Below, in pieces: positions 44,739 through 54,629 of a DNA stretch of 64,000 nucleotides. This stretch comes from an uncultured bacterium. GTDB taxonomy: Bacteria; Bacillota; Clostridia; Lachnospirales; Lachnospiraceae. A program made the position numbers and the translations under genes. The notes below the pieces were generated by a model. The model saw nothing but the letters and a program-made list of their open reading frames with translations. It was not told the DNA's origin and made no database searches. Location of the stretch: the NCBI GenBank assembly GCA_947381965.1, contig CANCXX010000009.1:48413-112412 (forward strand), read 5' to 3'. Each line of letters opens with the position of its first letter. Within the stretch, counting starts at the first letter, position 1.

Positions 44739-45365
44739 TTAATTTTCTTTCTTAAAGGCCTCCAAATCCCGGCACACATCCTGACAAATCATTGCCCGCA
44801 TTGTTTCATTGTCCAGTTCCATTTTAACCTTTGCATCAAACTGATACAAAACGTAACAAATTAGTCTGGAAAAAATGGTCATAAGCAGATGGCATCTTTT
44901 TTCCTTTGAAAGCTTTTCGACGGTTCCACCTTCGTCATCTATTATCTTTCTAATTACATCAGTGACAAGTATATCCTCTTCTTTTTTGTTCTCCGCCATT
45001 TCCCGCATCCTGCTGCTGATAACAGAGTTATCCAGCATAATCTGCATGGTGCGAACAAAACAGTTCATTTCGGCCATTTTCTCTTCCATGCGGATTAAAA
45101 CCAGATTCATCTTTTCATACAAATCTTTTTCTCTGCTTATCAGCCCATACATCTGCTGACAGTCTGCCTTCAATTCGTGGAAAAGCGCCTGCGCAATCAT
45201 TTCTTCCTTATTGGAAAAATACTCATATACAGTCCCCTTTCCAATTCCAGCCCTTGTCGCGATTTCCGCCACCGTAACATTGTTTAGGTCAGCGCCTTCC
45301 CTAAGAAGCGCGATAACCGCCCCATAAAGGGCCATCACCTTTGGCGCTAATTCTTTGTCATTCAT
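44739..45365 (-). CDS. TetR-family transcriptional regulator
   Basis: A 208-residue repressor with an N-terminal helix-turn-helix (VTVAEIATRAGIGKGTVYEYFSNKEEM) and a helical ligand-binding domain (about 60-208). Its ATG lies 3 nt after the RND gene stop, so the two are co-transcribed. The RND promoter carries a CCGAC-AG/CT-GTCGG-type palindrome overlapping its transcription start, a TetR-like operator. Autorepression of the exporter operon, relieved by an exporter substrate, is the natural reading. Confidence 0.93.
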   Translation of the reverse strand: MNDKELAPKVMALYGAVIALLREGADLNNVTVAEIATRAGIGKGTVYEYFSNKEEMIAQALFHELKADCQQMYGLISREKDLYEKMNLVLIRMEEKMAEMNCFVRTMQIMLDNSVISSRMREMAENKKEEDILVTDVIRKIIDDEGGTVEKLSKEKRCHLLMTIFSRLICYVLYQFDAKVKMELDNETMRAMICQDVCRDLEAFKKEN

Positions 45366-45368
45366 TTG

Positions 45369-48300
45369 TTATTCCTCCTCAGGCAGCGCCTCTTTCTTCG
45401 CCAGCCACTTCTTTTTTTCAGATTTTTTCTCCCTTGAAAAAATATCGTAAATACAAGGAATGACAATCAGGGTAAGTAAAGTTCCATAGGTAAGTCCTCC
45501 GATGGTTACTACTGCCATAGGCTTTGCCATTTCAGACCCCATATCATGGCTGAACACCATAGTACATAAAGCAAGTATGGTAGTGAGGGCAGTCATAAGA
45601 ACCGGCCGCAGTCTTGTTCTTCCGGCAGTCAAAATAGCCTCCCGCTTGCCCATGCCTTCGCTGCGGAGCTGGTTCATATAATCCACCAGCACAATTCCGT
45701 TATTTACGATGATACCTGAAAGCATAACAAAACCAATCAGCGCCACAACGCTAAGCTCACTATTACTGATTACCAGCCCAAGAAATCCTCCTGTAAAGGC
45801 AAGAGGAATGGTAAACATAATGATAAATGGTGAAAGCAGGGACTGGAACTGTGCCACCATAATCAGGTACATAAAAATCAGCGCTAACAAAAGCATCAGG
45901 TAAAGCTGACTCATTGCATCCATAATCGTTTCATTTTCCCCTGACATTACAAGAGAATAGCCGGCAGGCGTCTCATACTTTGCAAGCTCTTCTTCCAGCA
46001 CCTCTGACACAAGCCCCACATTATAACCATCGGCAATTTCCGCAGACACAGCAATATAACGGTTCTGTTCAATGCGGTTTACATCCTTGGGAGAAATCGT
46101 GTTCTGGAATGATGCAATTTCGGAAAGAGGTACTTTTTCTCTGGTTCCATCCTGTTTTTTCCTGTCAAGCTCTAATTCTCTTACCAGTTTTCTGGTAAGT
46201 TCCATATCTCCGGCATGTTTTACATAAACACTGTATTCCATTTCAACAGATTCCAAAGTAGTTGCACTTGAGCTTTCCGCAAGCTTATCCGACATTTGCT
46301 GAAACACCTCCGCCACCGTCAGACCATGTAAAATAGCTTTGTCTCTGTCAATAATTACACGCAGCTCTCCCGTTGACTCCTCCAGTCCATCAGAAATATT
46401 TTCTGTTCCTTCCACACTCTCTACAATCCTGGCAACATCTCCTGCTATTTTCTGTAAGGTATCAATATCGCGTCCTCTGACCTGTACAGTAATCCCGCTG
46501 CCTCCTAAAGCGCTCATATCCATGGAAGAAGTGTCAATTTCCATCTCTGCTTTATTCTTTTCACAGATATCCCGTGTCTGTTCTATGATTTCTTCAGCAA
46601 TTACCTCATTATTTTTCTCTTTATCCGCCTTTAAGGTGACATAAATCGTAGTGGCATTGGTGGCCGCATTTCCTCCGCCTGTAAGCATGGACATAGAAGA
46701 GCTTGAAGCCATAGCGCCTACATCCGAAACATCCTCCCTTTCCATCAGTTTTTCCACCACTTCATCTGTCACCGCGCCTGTCTGGACAAGAGGAGTGTCT
46801 TTGGGCAGACTTAAAGAAATGGTAAACTGGGTGCTGTCCATATCTGGCATAAAAGCAGTACCCTTTGCATAAGAAGCCATGGCGCTCATTACCAGCAGCG
46901 CAACCACCAGTATCAATACCACTGGTTTAAATTTAAGTGCGAATCCCAATATTTTTTCATAACCCTTCGTAAGGCCTGTAAAAAATTTCCCATCTGTGGT
47001 TTCTTTGGTTTTCACCAGAACCTTTGACGCCATGGCCGGCACTACGGTAAGGGCAATCATCAGACTGGCAAGCAGAGAATATGCGATCGTCAGTCCCATG
47101 TCCACAAAAAGCTGTCTGGTAATGCCTTCTGTAAACACAATGGGTAAAAATACACAGACAGTAGTCAAAGTGGATGCCATAATCGCCGCTGCCACTTCTC
47201 CGGCGCCTTCCATAGCCGCCTCCAGTGCGGACCGTCCTTCTCTTCGCATGCGGTAAATGTTTTCAATTACCACAATAGAGTTATCCACCAGCATTCCAAT
47301 GCCAAGGGCTAAGCCTGACAGTGAGATAACATTTAAAGTAATACCGCTAAAATACATACACACAATCGCCGTTACAAGGCTGATTGGAATGGAACAGGCA
47401 ATTACCGCCGTAGGGCGCAGATCCTTTAAAAATACAATAAGAATAAAAATCGCAAGCACTGCTCCAAAAAGAATATTATTGATTATGGAATCCATCACAA
47501 GGTCAATGTAAATTCCCTGATCCATCAGAGTAATCAGCATTAAGTCCTCATTTTCTTCCATCAGTTCATCAAATTTATCCAAAATTTTATCTGACACATC
47601 CCCGGTAGAATATCCAGTCTGTTTCTGGATAGTAACCATAATTCCTGGCGCGCCGTTTACATTGGCATAAATGTCCGCCGAATTATCGGTCATAAACACA
47701 TCCGCCACATCCCCTAAAGTAATGATGTCCACACCGTCCATTTCAAGATTCATCAGGGGCATTTTCTTCAGCTCTTCCACACTTTCAGGCTTATCTCCCA
47801 CACGGATCAGATAAGAAATCCCTTCCTCTGTCACATAACCGGCAGGCATAGAAAAATTCTGCGCCTGTAAAAGCGCTGTCACCGTATCTACAGTCAACAC
47901 ACTTCCCATATCCGCCTTATTGTATGCTTCTTCCCTGCTTTCCTCTAACTGCTCTTCTCCTTCCAGGATCTGCTGAAGGGCATCCGTAAGCTGTTTCGCC
48001 GTGTCATTTAACTGCTCTTCCCCGTCTTTAATCTGATCCCATCCTGCATTTATCTGTTCCTGTCCCTCTTCCAGCTGCTTTAACGCAGCCTCTAACTGGC
48101 TTTTTCCAGCCTCCAGCTGCCGTTCGCTGGCGTCCAGCTGGGTTTCCGCCGCACTGATTTGCATTTCTCCCATACTGATGGTTGTCTGGGCATTGGCCAT
48201 TTCAATTGCTGCAATCAGATTTCCCTGATAAAGCTCGCTTAACGCGCTGTCAAGAATTGCAATATTATTGTCCAGCTCCGATACTTTCCCTTCCATATCG

Positions 48301-49703
48301 GAAATGGAATCCTTATAGGAGTTAATGGTTTCCTTAATATAGGAAAGTGCGGAAGACTGGTTATTAACAGTTTCCTGCAATTTCTCATAGCTTTCCACCA
48401 CTGTATCGGCTTCTGTCTTTTTACGCTCAATCCCCCCTTTGATTTCTCCCATCGTTACAGGATTATTTATTTCATCATCGCTGGTCGGAAAATCAGGCGC
48501 AAGAAATTCTTCCAAATCCGCCCCATCTTCCCCAGTCTCATTCTTCCAATCCTCGTATGTCTTAGCATCATCCACCCCATCCAGCTTTCCAAGCAATTCA
48601 CCCGCCCTTTTGCTGTCTTCTCTGGCCTTCTCCACCTGTTCACTGCCTGGCAGTTCAGGAATGCTTCCTGCCATATTATCCAGATTCTTCTCCGCCTCTG
48701 AAAGCATTGCCTTCATCTGGGAAATTTCCAGCGTAACATGCATCTTGGCTGCCTCTGCCTCTGCCTTGGCTGTAAGAAGCTGGGTTTCCGCCTCTGCAAG
48801 CTGCCTTGCTGCCTCGTCCTTCCGGCTTGCCAGCTCATTTCTTCCTTCCTCAAGCTTTATTTTATTCTCGGCAATTTCCGCCCTGCCATCAGCAAGCTTC
48901 TTTTCCCCGTCTTCCAGCTCCAGACGATTTTCCTCAATCTCAATTTTACCCTCTTCCAGCTCCTGCTGGCTTTCATTCAAAGACTCCTTGGATTCTTCCA
49001 ACTCCTTCTTTGCATCATTTAACTCTTGCTGGCCTTCATAAATTTCCTGTCTGTTCTCATCCAGTTCCTCTTTGGCCTCATCTATCTCCACATCAATAGA
49101 GCCAAATACCTGTCTGTTAATCTTGTCAATTTTTTCCTTCCGGATAACCACGTTTACGCTTTCCTCCAAAAGCCCTGTGGCACTGGCGGAAGCCACCCCT
49201 TCAATACTCTCCAGCTCCTGGATAATCATATTTTCCGTCATATCCGTTATCTGGGAAGCGTTCATGTTATTTCCGCCGACTGCCGCAATCATTACAGGAA
49301 GCATGTCCGGATTCAGTTTCATTATAATTGGATTTCCCACAGAGTCATCCCAATAGCTTTTAATCTGATCCAAATTTTCCCTTATTTCCAGTGACGCGGC
49401 ATTCATATCCGTGGACTGTGAAAATTCCAGAATTACCATAGAATAATTTTCGCTGGAAACGGAACTGATACTCTCAATATTGCTCACTGTTGCCATGGAA
49501 GACTCCACTGGCTTTGTTACCACCATCTCAACGGTTTCCGGGCTTGCTCCCGGATAAGTGGTCATTACAATCACATAAGGCAGACTGATATTAGGCAGCA
49601 GATCCGTTGTCATTCTGGTAAAAGACACTACTCCCAGCACAATCACAAGCACCACAGCTACCAACACGGTGTATGGTTTTTTCACACTGAATTTCGATAA
49701 CAT
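45369..49703 (-). CDS. RND-family exporter with long coiled-coil insertion
   Basis: A 1444-residue inner-membrane RND exporter. The N-terminus (VKKPYTVLVAVVLVIVLGVVSF) starts the first TM segment. FLKDLRPTAVIACSIPISL, the central ISLSGLALGIGMLVDNSIVVIENIYR and the second-half RTRLRPVLMTALTTILAL are typical of AcrB/HAE relatives. Roughly residues 200-640 of the first extracytoplasmic loop are replaced or extended by heptad-rich coiled coil (repeated EL..G..EL.E..), inserted in the porter domain. With no outer membrane or adaptor gene here, the coil may substitute for an adaptor. The ATG at 49701-49703 is preferred, with GAGGAG upstream. Confidence 0.92.
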   Translation of the reverse strand: MLSKFSVKKPYTVLVAVVLVIVLGVVSFTRMTTDLLPNISLPYVIVMTTYPGASPETVEMVVTKPVESSMATVSNIESISSVSSENYSMVILEFSQSTDMNAASLEIRENLDQIKSYWDDSVGNPIIMKLNPDMLPVMIAAVGGNNMNASQITDMTENMIIQELESIEGVASASATGLLEESVNVVIRKEKIDKINRQVFGSIDVEIDEAKEELDENRQEIYEGQQELNDAKKELEESKESLNESQQELEEGKIEIEENRLELEDGEKKLADGRAEIAENKIKLEEGRNELASRKDEAARQLAEAETQLLTAKAEAEAAKMHVTLEISQMKAMLSEAEKNLDNMAGSIPELPGSEQVEKAREDSKRAGELLGKLDGVDDAKTYEDWKNETGEDGADLEEFLAPDFPTSDDEINNPVTMGEIKGGIERKKTEADTVVESYEKLQETVNNQSSALSYIKETINSYKDSISDMEGKVSELDNNIAILDSALSELYQGNLIAAIEMANAQTTISMGEMQISAAETQLDASERQLEAGKSQLEAALKQLEEGQEQINAGWDQIKDGEEQLNDTAKQLTDALQQILEGEEQLEESREEAYNKADMGSVLTVDTVTALLQAQNFSMPAGYVTEEGISYLIRVGDKPESVEELKKMPLMNLEMDGVDIITLGDVADVFMTDNSADIYANVNGAPGIMVTIQKQTGYSTGDVSDKILDKFDELMEENEDLMLITLMDQGIYIDLVMDSIINNILFGAVLAIFILIVFLKDLRPTAVIACSIPISLVTAIVCMYFSGITLNVISLSGLALGIGMLVDNSIVVIENIYRMRREGRSALEAAMEGAGEVAAAIMASTLTTVCVFLPIVFTEGITRQLFVDMGLTIAYSLLASLMIALTVVPAMASKVLVKTKETTDGKFFTGLTKGYEKILGFALKFKPVVLILVVALLVMSAMASYAKGTAFMPDMDSTQFTISLSLPKDTPLVQTGAVTDEVVEKLMEREDVSDVGAMASSSSMSMLTGGGNAATNATTIYVTLKADKEKNNEVIAEEIIEQTRDICEKNKAEMEIDTSSMDMSALGGSGITVQVRGRDIDTLQKIAGDVARIVESVEGTENISDGLEESTGELRVIIDRDKAILHGLTVAEVFQQMSDKLAESSSATTLESVEMEYSVYVKHAGDMELTRKLVRELELDRKKQDGTREKVPLSEIASFQNTISPKDVNRIEQNRYIAVSAEIADGYNVGLVSEVLEEELAKYETPAGYSLVMSGENETIMDAMSQLYLMLLLALIFMYLIMVAQFQSLLSPFIIMFTIPLAFTGGFLGLVISNSELSVVALIGFVMLSGIIVNNGIVLVDYMNQLRSEGMGKREAILTAGRTRLRPVLMTALTTILALCTMVFSHDMGSEMAKPMAVVTIGGLTYGTLLTLIVIPCIYDIFSREKKSEKKKWLAKKEALPEEE

Positions 49704-49811
49704 ATGTATTTTGCTCCTCTTTAGATTTACTATTTGGCATCTGACAGGCACACCTGCCACAAAGGTGCCTGACATTCAGGTAAATACCCCCAAATGTCTC
49801 TCTTTTTCCGT

Positions 49812-49826
49812 CCGACCAGTCGGTCA
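49812..49826 (-). promoter_or_regulatory. Putative TetR operator
   Basis: The minus strand reads CTGACCGACTGGTCGG; CCGAC and GTCGG arms flank AG/CT. It spans roughly +5 to +20 of the predicted RND promoter, a position where a bound TetR dimer would block transcription. Confidence 0.65.
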
Positions 49827-49833
49827 GTATCAA

Positions 49834-49876
49834 AAAGAGTATATTGACAAAAATTTTTTATGTCAATATACTCTTT
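49834..49876. terminator. Palindromic hairpin: sigH terminator overlapping the RND promoter
   Basis: Perfect 16-bp arms AAAGAGTATATTGACA / TGTCAATATACTCTTT enclose an AT-rich 11-nt loop, 33 bp after the sigH stop. A T-run follows on the minus strand, giving a good terminator. The same sequence contains the RND promoter. Confidence 0.75.
49838..49866 (-). promoter_or_regulatory. Promoter of the RND-tetR operon
   Basis: On the minus strand the -35 TTGACA (49861-49866) and -10 TATACT (49838-49843) are exactly 17 bp apart, near-perfect consensus. Because the region is palindromic, a similar TTGACA-17-TATACT pair also reads on the plus strand, but no gene follows there. Confidence 0.8.
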
Positions 49877-49908
49877 CATTTTTTTACTCTAATTTAACAT
49901 TTTAATAA

Positions 49909-50535
49909 TTATTTTATAATTGCCTTTTTTAATTTGGATTTAATTCTCTGCAGAGCGTTGTCTGTCGATTTATCGTCCCGCCCCAAAACCCTTGCAATTT
50001 GACTGTATTTCATTCCAGTAAGATATAAATCCAGCACCTGCTTTTCAAAGCTGCTAAGTTCTTTTTCAATAATTTTTTCCAGAATCTCCACATTTTCCCT
50101 GTCAATTAAAAGCTCTTCCGGGTTTTTTTCTGATACGGAAACCACGCTGTCAATCAGCTCCCAGTCCTCGTCATGTCCACTGCTGTCATTTTCGCCGCCT
50201 CCCCCATACAGGGAAATATAAGTATTTAAAGGCGTATGCTTCTGCCTTCCTGCTGCCTGTACTGCTGTATACATTTGTCTTGACACACACAAATCTGCAA
50301 AGGTAAAGAAACTGGCGTCCCGTCCGGTATCATAATCCCGCACTGCCTTAAATAATCCAATCATTCCCTCCTGGATCAAATCTTCCCGGTCCGCCCCCAG
50401 AATATACATGGACTTTGCCTTGCTTCTTACCAGATTTTTATACTTGTCCATAATATAGTCGGTAATGGCGGATTCCCCGTCCCGAAGCCGCACAATCAGT
50501 TCCTCATCGCTATACTTTTCATAATTTTTGTCCAT
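49909..50535 (-). CDS. sigH: RNA polymerase sigma factor, SigH type
   Basis: A 208-residue sigma-70-family factor of the SigH group that in spore formers directs early stationary-phase and sporulation genes. Region 2 reads MDKYKNLVRSKAKSMYILGADREDLIQEGMIGLFKAVRDYD; region 4 reads SSFEKQVLDLYLTGMKYSQIARVLGRDDKSTDNALQR. The acidic linker contains GGGGENDSSG. The start with GGAA upstream overlaps the SGNH gene by 17 nt; an ATG 12 codons earlier is less likely. Its place after mrnC-rlmB matches Bacillus gene order. Confidence 0.9.
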   Translation of the reverse strand: MDKNYEKYSDEELIVRLRDGESAITDYIMDKYKNLVRSKAKSMYILGADREDLIQEGMIGLFKAVRDYDTGRDASFFTFADLCVSRQMYTAVQAAGRQKHTPLNTYISLYGGGGENDSSGHDEDWELIDSVVSVSEKNPEELLIDRENVEILEKIIEKELSSFEKQVLDLYLTGMKYSQIARVLGRDDKSTDNALQRIKSKLKKAIIK

Positions 50536-51895
50536 CTTCCGTTTCCTGTTCTCTCTCTTGCATCTCTCCATCCAATTCTTTCATTTCTGGTGTCTCTTCT
50601 CTGTCATATATCCGTATCAGCTCTGCGGCAATATGCTGTGCCAACAACCTGTAGCCCTCTTCATTACAATGGACGCCATCAGGCATATAGTTGTAAATAA
50701 CCGCCGCATCATGGGTATCCAGCATATTGGAATTATAAAGGTCAATTACCGGAATTTCATATTCAGCGGATAGCTGACGGATAGCGCTGGTAATTACTGT
50801 CTGGGACAAAAGGTAATCTCTCTCTTTCCGCAGCATATCATGAAGAACATTCGGCAACGGGGTTATAAACACAATTTTAGCATCCGGGTATGTCTCTTTA
50901 AGGCCGCGCATCAGCTCATCCAAATCCCCAATAAAGGTCCCGGCCTTCCGCTCCTGCATGGTCCCGAAGTCTTCCTGAGTCAGGCAAAAACCGTCATTGG
51001 TTCCACCCATAACAATAATCAGGTCTGTATCCTGGGGTATCTCTTTAAACCTGTCCACAAAGGCATTCTCCCAGTACCTTCCAATGGAAGACCCTCCAAT
51101 TCCCAGATTGGTCATACTTTCCGCGCCTAAAATTTCCTTTAACCTTGAAGGATAAGAATACTGCTGATAGTTTTCCAGATTATCCAGATTGGCAGCCTGA
51201 GTGATACTGTCCCCCAGACAGGCAATAGAGAGTCCGGAAAAATCATGGTCATTATCCGCAATCACTTTCAAGTCCGTTTTGTTCTGTATCTGTGTTTCCA
51301 TATAGGATGCACGGATTTTACGTCTCTCCTGCAATGTGTTTCCTGAAACGGTATTCTTTGACCATGCCGGGCCGACAGCATCACTTCCAATAAAGTTCCC
51401 AGAGACTTCATTACCCGAAATGCTTCCTGTCATATTCCCGGAAACGGATATCATTTCATTTCCTGAAACGCTTTCTGTTTCATTCCCCGAAACCGTGCCA
51501 ATCTCGTTGGATGATACACCCTCTGCACTGTTGCCTGAAATGGTATCTTCTTCGCTGTCCCAAATGCTTTCTGCCTCATTGCCGGATACACTTTCTGACC
51601 CATCGCCGCTAAAACCGCTTCCAGCCATTTCCCAGCTATCGTCCACATCTTCCTCATCAAAATAAATTTTATTTTCTTCAATAAACGCTTCAATCGCTTC
51701 CGGGTCGTTGGCCAGCTGGCTGATCGTCATCTGGATTTCGGCAGCGTCCGCATGTATCTGTTCATTTCTGGCCACCCGCTCCTTTTCCCATCTTTGTGCG
51801 TTAAAATATTTCATGCCTCTGTCAATTCCCACCGCAGCAATCATAATCATCATCATGGCAATGAGCATTAACAAAAATCTGTTTATTTTTCCCAT
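50519..51895 (-). CDS. Membrane-anchored SGNH/GDSL hydrolase with VSGN-rich linker
   Basis: A 458-residue protein: an N-terminal membrane anchor (residues 7-26), then an acidic region. The linker (about 90-190) is rich in [VI]SGN repeats (VSGNE, ISGNS, VSGNE, VSGNM, ISGNEVSGN). A C-terminal SGNH esterase domain follows with GDSIT (nucleophile Ser), GIGGSS, GGTND and DGVHCNEEG (Asp-His). It probably deacylates a cell-surface glycan or wall polymer. It occupies the slot where Bacillus has yacP, between rlmB and sigH, and overlaps sigH. Confidence 0.88.
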   Translation of the reverse strand: MGKINRFLLMLIAMMMIMIAAVGIDRGMKYFNAQRWEKERVARNEQIHADAAEIQMTISQLANDPEAIEAFIEENKIYFDEEDVDDSWEMAGSGFSGDGSESVSGNEAESIWDSEEDTISGNSAEGVSSNEIGTVSGNETESVSGNEMISVSGNMTGSISGNEVSGNFIGSDAVGPAWSKNTVSGNTLQERRKIRASYMETQIQNKTDLKVIADNDHDFSGLSIACLGDSITQAANLDNLENYQQYSYPSRLKEILGAESMTNLGIGGSSIGRYWENAFVDRFKEIPQDTDLIIVMGGTNDGFCLTQEDFGTMQERKAGTFIGDLDELMRGLKETYPDAKIVFITPLPNVLHDMLRKERDYLLSQTVITSAIRQLSAEYEIPVIDLYNSNMLDTHDAAVIYNYMPDGVHCNEEGYRLLAQHIAAELIRIYDREETPEMKELDGEMQEREQETEDGQKL

Positions 51896-51954
51896 TTTAC
51901 CTTATTTCCCTGCCATTTGCTTCCAGATTTTCAGACTTGCCTAAATAGTTTCCA

Positions 51955-52713
51955 TTACATTCTCTGACGGACAATCTCATAGGCAAGCACGCCTGCAGCC
52001 ACCGAAGCATTTAAAGAGTCTATATCCCCTTTCATGGGTATCGCCGCCGTCATATCGCATTTTTCTTTCACCAGCCTTCCCACACCTTCCCCTTCACTGC
52101 CAATCACCATACCAATCGGCCCTTTCAAATTTAAATCATACATTTTTTCGCCATCCATATCCGCACACACGAACCACAATCCTTTATCCTTTAATTCCGC
52201 AATGGTACTGGCAAGATTTGTAACCCTTGCCACTGGCGTATAATTTAATGCCCCTGCAGATGCCTTTGCCACCACAGCCGTAAGTCCCACCGCCCGGTTT
52301 TTGGGAATAATTACCCCATGGGCACCGGCCGCATTTGCAGTTCGTATAATCGCCCCCAGATTATGGGGATCTTCAATATTATCCAGCAAAAATAAAAAAG
52401 GAGGCTCTCCTTTTTTTTCTGCAAGCGCCAGCATGTCCTCAATTTCTGCATATTCATATGCCGCTATACATGCAATTACCCCCTGATGTCTTCCCGTTTC
52501 CGACATCTGATCAAGACGCTCTCTTGTCACATATTTAATAAATGTGTTCCGTTTTCCTGCTTCCCGCTTTATAGTCTGGACTGGTCCGTCCTGACAGCCG
52601 TCCTGTATGTATACCTTATCCACTAACCTGCCGGAACGAAAAGCCTCAATAACCGCATTTCTGCCTTCAATCATAAATTCATTTATTTCCGGTTTCTTTT
52701 TTTTCATATCCAT
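51955..52713 (-). CDS. rlmB: 23S rRNA 2'-O-methyltransferase RlmB (SpoU family)
   Basis: A SPOUT-class methyltransferase, 252 aa, for the conserved guanosine of 23S rRNA helix 80. It has an N-terminal L30e-like substrate-binding domain (NEFMIEGRNAVIEAF) and motifs 1-3 of SpoU: LLDNIEDPHNLGAIIRTANAAG, MVIGSEGEGVGRLV, DSLNASVAAGVLAYEI. It lies between mrnC and the SGNH gene, in the conserved cysS-mrnC-rlmB order. Confidence 0.94.
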   Translation of the reverse strand: MDMKKKKPEINEFMIEGRNAVIEAFRSGRLVDKVYIQDGCQDGPVQTIKREAGKRNTFIKYVTRERLDQMSETGRHQGVIACIAAYEYAEIEDMLALAEKKGEPPFLFLLDNIEDPHNLGAIIRTANAAGAHGVIIPKNRAVGLTAVVAKASAGALNYTPVARVTNLASTIAELKDKGLWFVCADMDGEKMYDLNLKGPIGMVIGSEGEGVGRLVKEKCDMTAAIPMKGDIDSLNASVAAGVLAYEIVRQRM

Positions 52714-52779
52714 CTCCCTGTCATTACATTTCCGTAATATAAACTTTCTGTGACAGAATGTGTTTAGAAATACGTTCTG

Positions 52780-53235
52780 TCAGATACACGTCATAATTTG
52801 CGCCAGTTGTGCTTTTTCTAAACCAGAACAAATTAAGGCAAGAGCCCGCTCCATCTGATCCGTCAGATAAAGATATCCCACAAGTGCCTCAAGCCCTGTG
52901 GCTTTTTTATATTCATCAAAAGTAGCATTTTTTGCCTTAGTGTAAGGTTTTGCATTTTTTCCTCTTTTATACACCGCAAGTTCTTCCGGCGTAAATTCAT
53001 CCAAAAGAGCCTGGGCCAAAAGAGCCTGGGCCGGCGCCTTCACATAATTTATGGTTTGTCCATGCAGCCGATTTACCGACGCGTTTCCTTTCTGCACCAT
53101 GGCTGTGCGGAAAATCAGGTCATAAACCGCATCTCCGATATAGGCAAGTGTAAGAGGTGAATATGTCCGTATATCCACCTCTTTTAAACCAAAGCTTTTC
53201 TTTATTAATGCTAACAGATTTATGCTCTCTTCCAT
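52780..53235 (-). CDS. mrnC: Mini-ribonuclease III
   Basis: A 151-residue RNase III-like enzyme without a double-stranded-RNA-binding domain, which matures 23S rRNA in Firmicutes. The catalytic helix is LAYIGDAVYDLIFRTAMV, followed by NYVKAPAQALLAQALL and KNATFDEYKKATGLEALVGYLYL. It overlaps cysS by 16 nt and is translationally coupled to it. Confidence 0.95.
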   Translation of the reverse strand: MEESINLLALIKKSFGLKEVDIRTYSPLTLAYIGDAVYDLIFRTAMVQKGNASVNRLHGQTINYVKAPAQALLAQALLDEFTPEELAVYKRGKNAKPYTKAKNATFDEYKKATGLEALVGYLYLTDQMERALALICSGLEKAQLAQIMTCI

Positions 53236-54629
53236 TTAACTCCTTCACGGGTATCCTCAAGGACGATTCCCCTCTCCAGCAACTGGTTTCTGATTTCATC
53301 GGCCCGCTTAAAGTCCTTTGCCTTTCTTGCACTTTGCCGCTGGGCAATCAGCGCTTCAATATCTTCATCCAGCATCTCTTTCCGTTTCTCCACAATCAGA
53401 CCACACACCTGGCAAAGGGTTAAAATTTCATTTTTCAACTTTTGCAGGAACTCTCTGCTGCTCTTTTCCCCTGTGTTTGTGTTTGCAAACTTCACCAGCT
53501 CAAAAATTGCGGCAATGGCATCTGCTGTGTTGAAATCGTCATCCATGGCTTCGTCAAATTTCCGGGCAAACTCAGCCGCTTCCTTGGTTAACTTTGTCTC
53601 TTCTCCATCCATGGCTTCTGCAGAGGCATTTTCCATCCGATAATTTAAATTTCCCACACAGGTCACAATCCTGTCATAACCATTTGCTGCTGCTTCCATC
53701 AGCTCTCTGCTGAAATTTAAAGGACTTCTGTAATGTGCGGACAACATAAAGAAACGCAACACCTGCAGGTCATATTTTTCACTGATCTCTCTTACCGTAA
53801 AAAAGTTTCCTGCAGATTTGGACATCTTTCTGTTATCTATATTTAAAAACCCATTGTGCATCCAATACCGGGCAAAAGGCTTGCCATTGGCCGCCTCAGA
53901 CTGCGCGATTTCATTTTCATGATGAGGAAAAATTAAATCTTCTCCCCCTGCATGAATGTCAATCTCATCTCCCAGATACTTTCTGCTCATCACAGAACAT
54001 TCAATATGCCATCCCGGACGTCCATCGCACCAGGGAGACTCCCAATATGGCTCACCTTCCTTCTTAGGCTTCCAAAGTACAAAGTCCAGCGCATCCTCCT
54101 TCTGATCCTGCCCTGTTACCAGCAAAGAGCGGTTTCCGCCCTGCAAATCGTCCAGATTTTTATGAGACAGCTTCCCATATTCCTTAAAGCTTCTGGTCCT
54201 GTAATAGACCGTACCATCCTCCGCTATATAAGCATGACCCTTTTTAATAAGAGTTTCTATCATATCCAGCATTCCACAGATTTCTTCTGTAGCTTTGGGA
54301 TGGACTGTGGCAGGTTTTACATTCATTGCCTCCATATCTTTTTTGCATTCCGCAATATAACGCTCCGAAATAACAGAAGCCTCCACGCCCTCTTCGATTG
54401 CTTTCTTAATTATCTTGTCATCTACATCTGTAAAATTGGATACATAATTTACTTCGTATCCTTTATACTCCATATAACGCCTGACCGTATCAAAAACAAT
54501 CATCGGGCGGGCATTTCCAATGTGAATCAGATTGTATACGGTAGGACCGCACACATACATCTTAATTTTTCCTTCCTCTAAGGGAATCAGTTCTTCTTTC
54601 TTTTTTGTCAGTGTGTTGTAAACCTTCAT
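53220..54629 (-). CDS. cysS: Cysteinyl-tRNA synthetase
   Basis: A class I synthetase, 469 aa. The zinc-binding Cys and the HIGH motif are in [23 protein letters not shown] is [12 protein letters not shown], and [21 protein letters not shown] is diagnostic for CysRS. It overlaps cysE as ATGA. It lies under the cysE T-box together with cysE, so serine acetylation and Cys charging are induced together when tRNA-Cys is uncharged. Confidence 0.97.
   Translation of the reverse strand: MKVYNTLTKKKEELIPLEEGKIKMYVCGPTVYNLIHIGNARPMIVFDTVRRYMEYKGYEVNYVSNFTDVDDKIIKKAIEEGVEASVISERYIAECKKDMEAMNVKPATVHPKATEEICGMLDMIETLIKKGHAYIAEDGTVYYRTRSFKEYGKLSHKNLDDLQGGNRSLLVTGQDQKEDALDFVLWKPKKEGEPYWESPWCDGRPGWHIECSVMSRKYLGDEIDIHAGGEDLIFPHHENEIAQSEAANGKPFARYWMHNGFLNIDNRKMSKSAGNFFTVREISEKYDLQVLRFFMLSAHYRSPLNFSRELMEAAANGYDRIVTCVGNLNYRMENASAEAMDGEETKLTKEAAEFARKFDEAMDDDFNTADAIAAIFELVKFANTNTGEKSSREFLQKLKNEILTLCQVCGLIVEKRKEMLDEDIEALIAQRQSARKAKDFKRADEIRNQLLERGIVLEDTREGVKWKRA

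Noticed and set aside
48439-49041. 200-aa plus-strand Ser-rich frame
   Set aside because: It is the antisense shadow of the RND coiled-coil region (Glu/Leu codons read backwards as Ser/Phe-rich).
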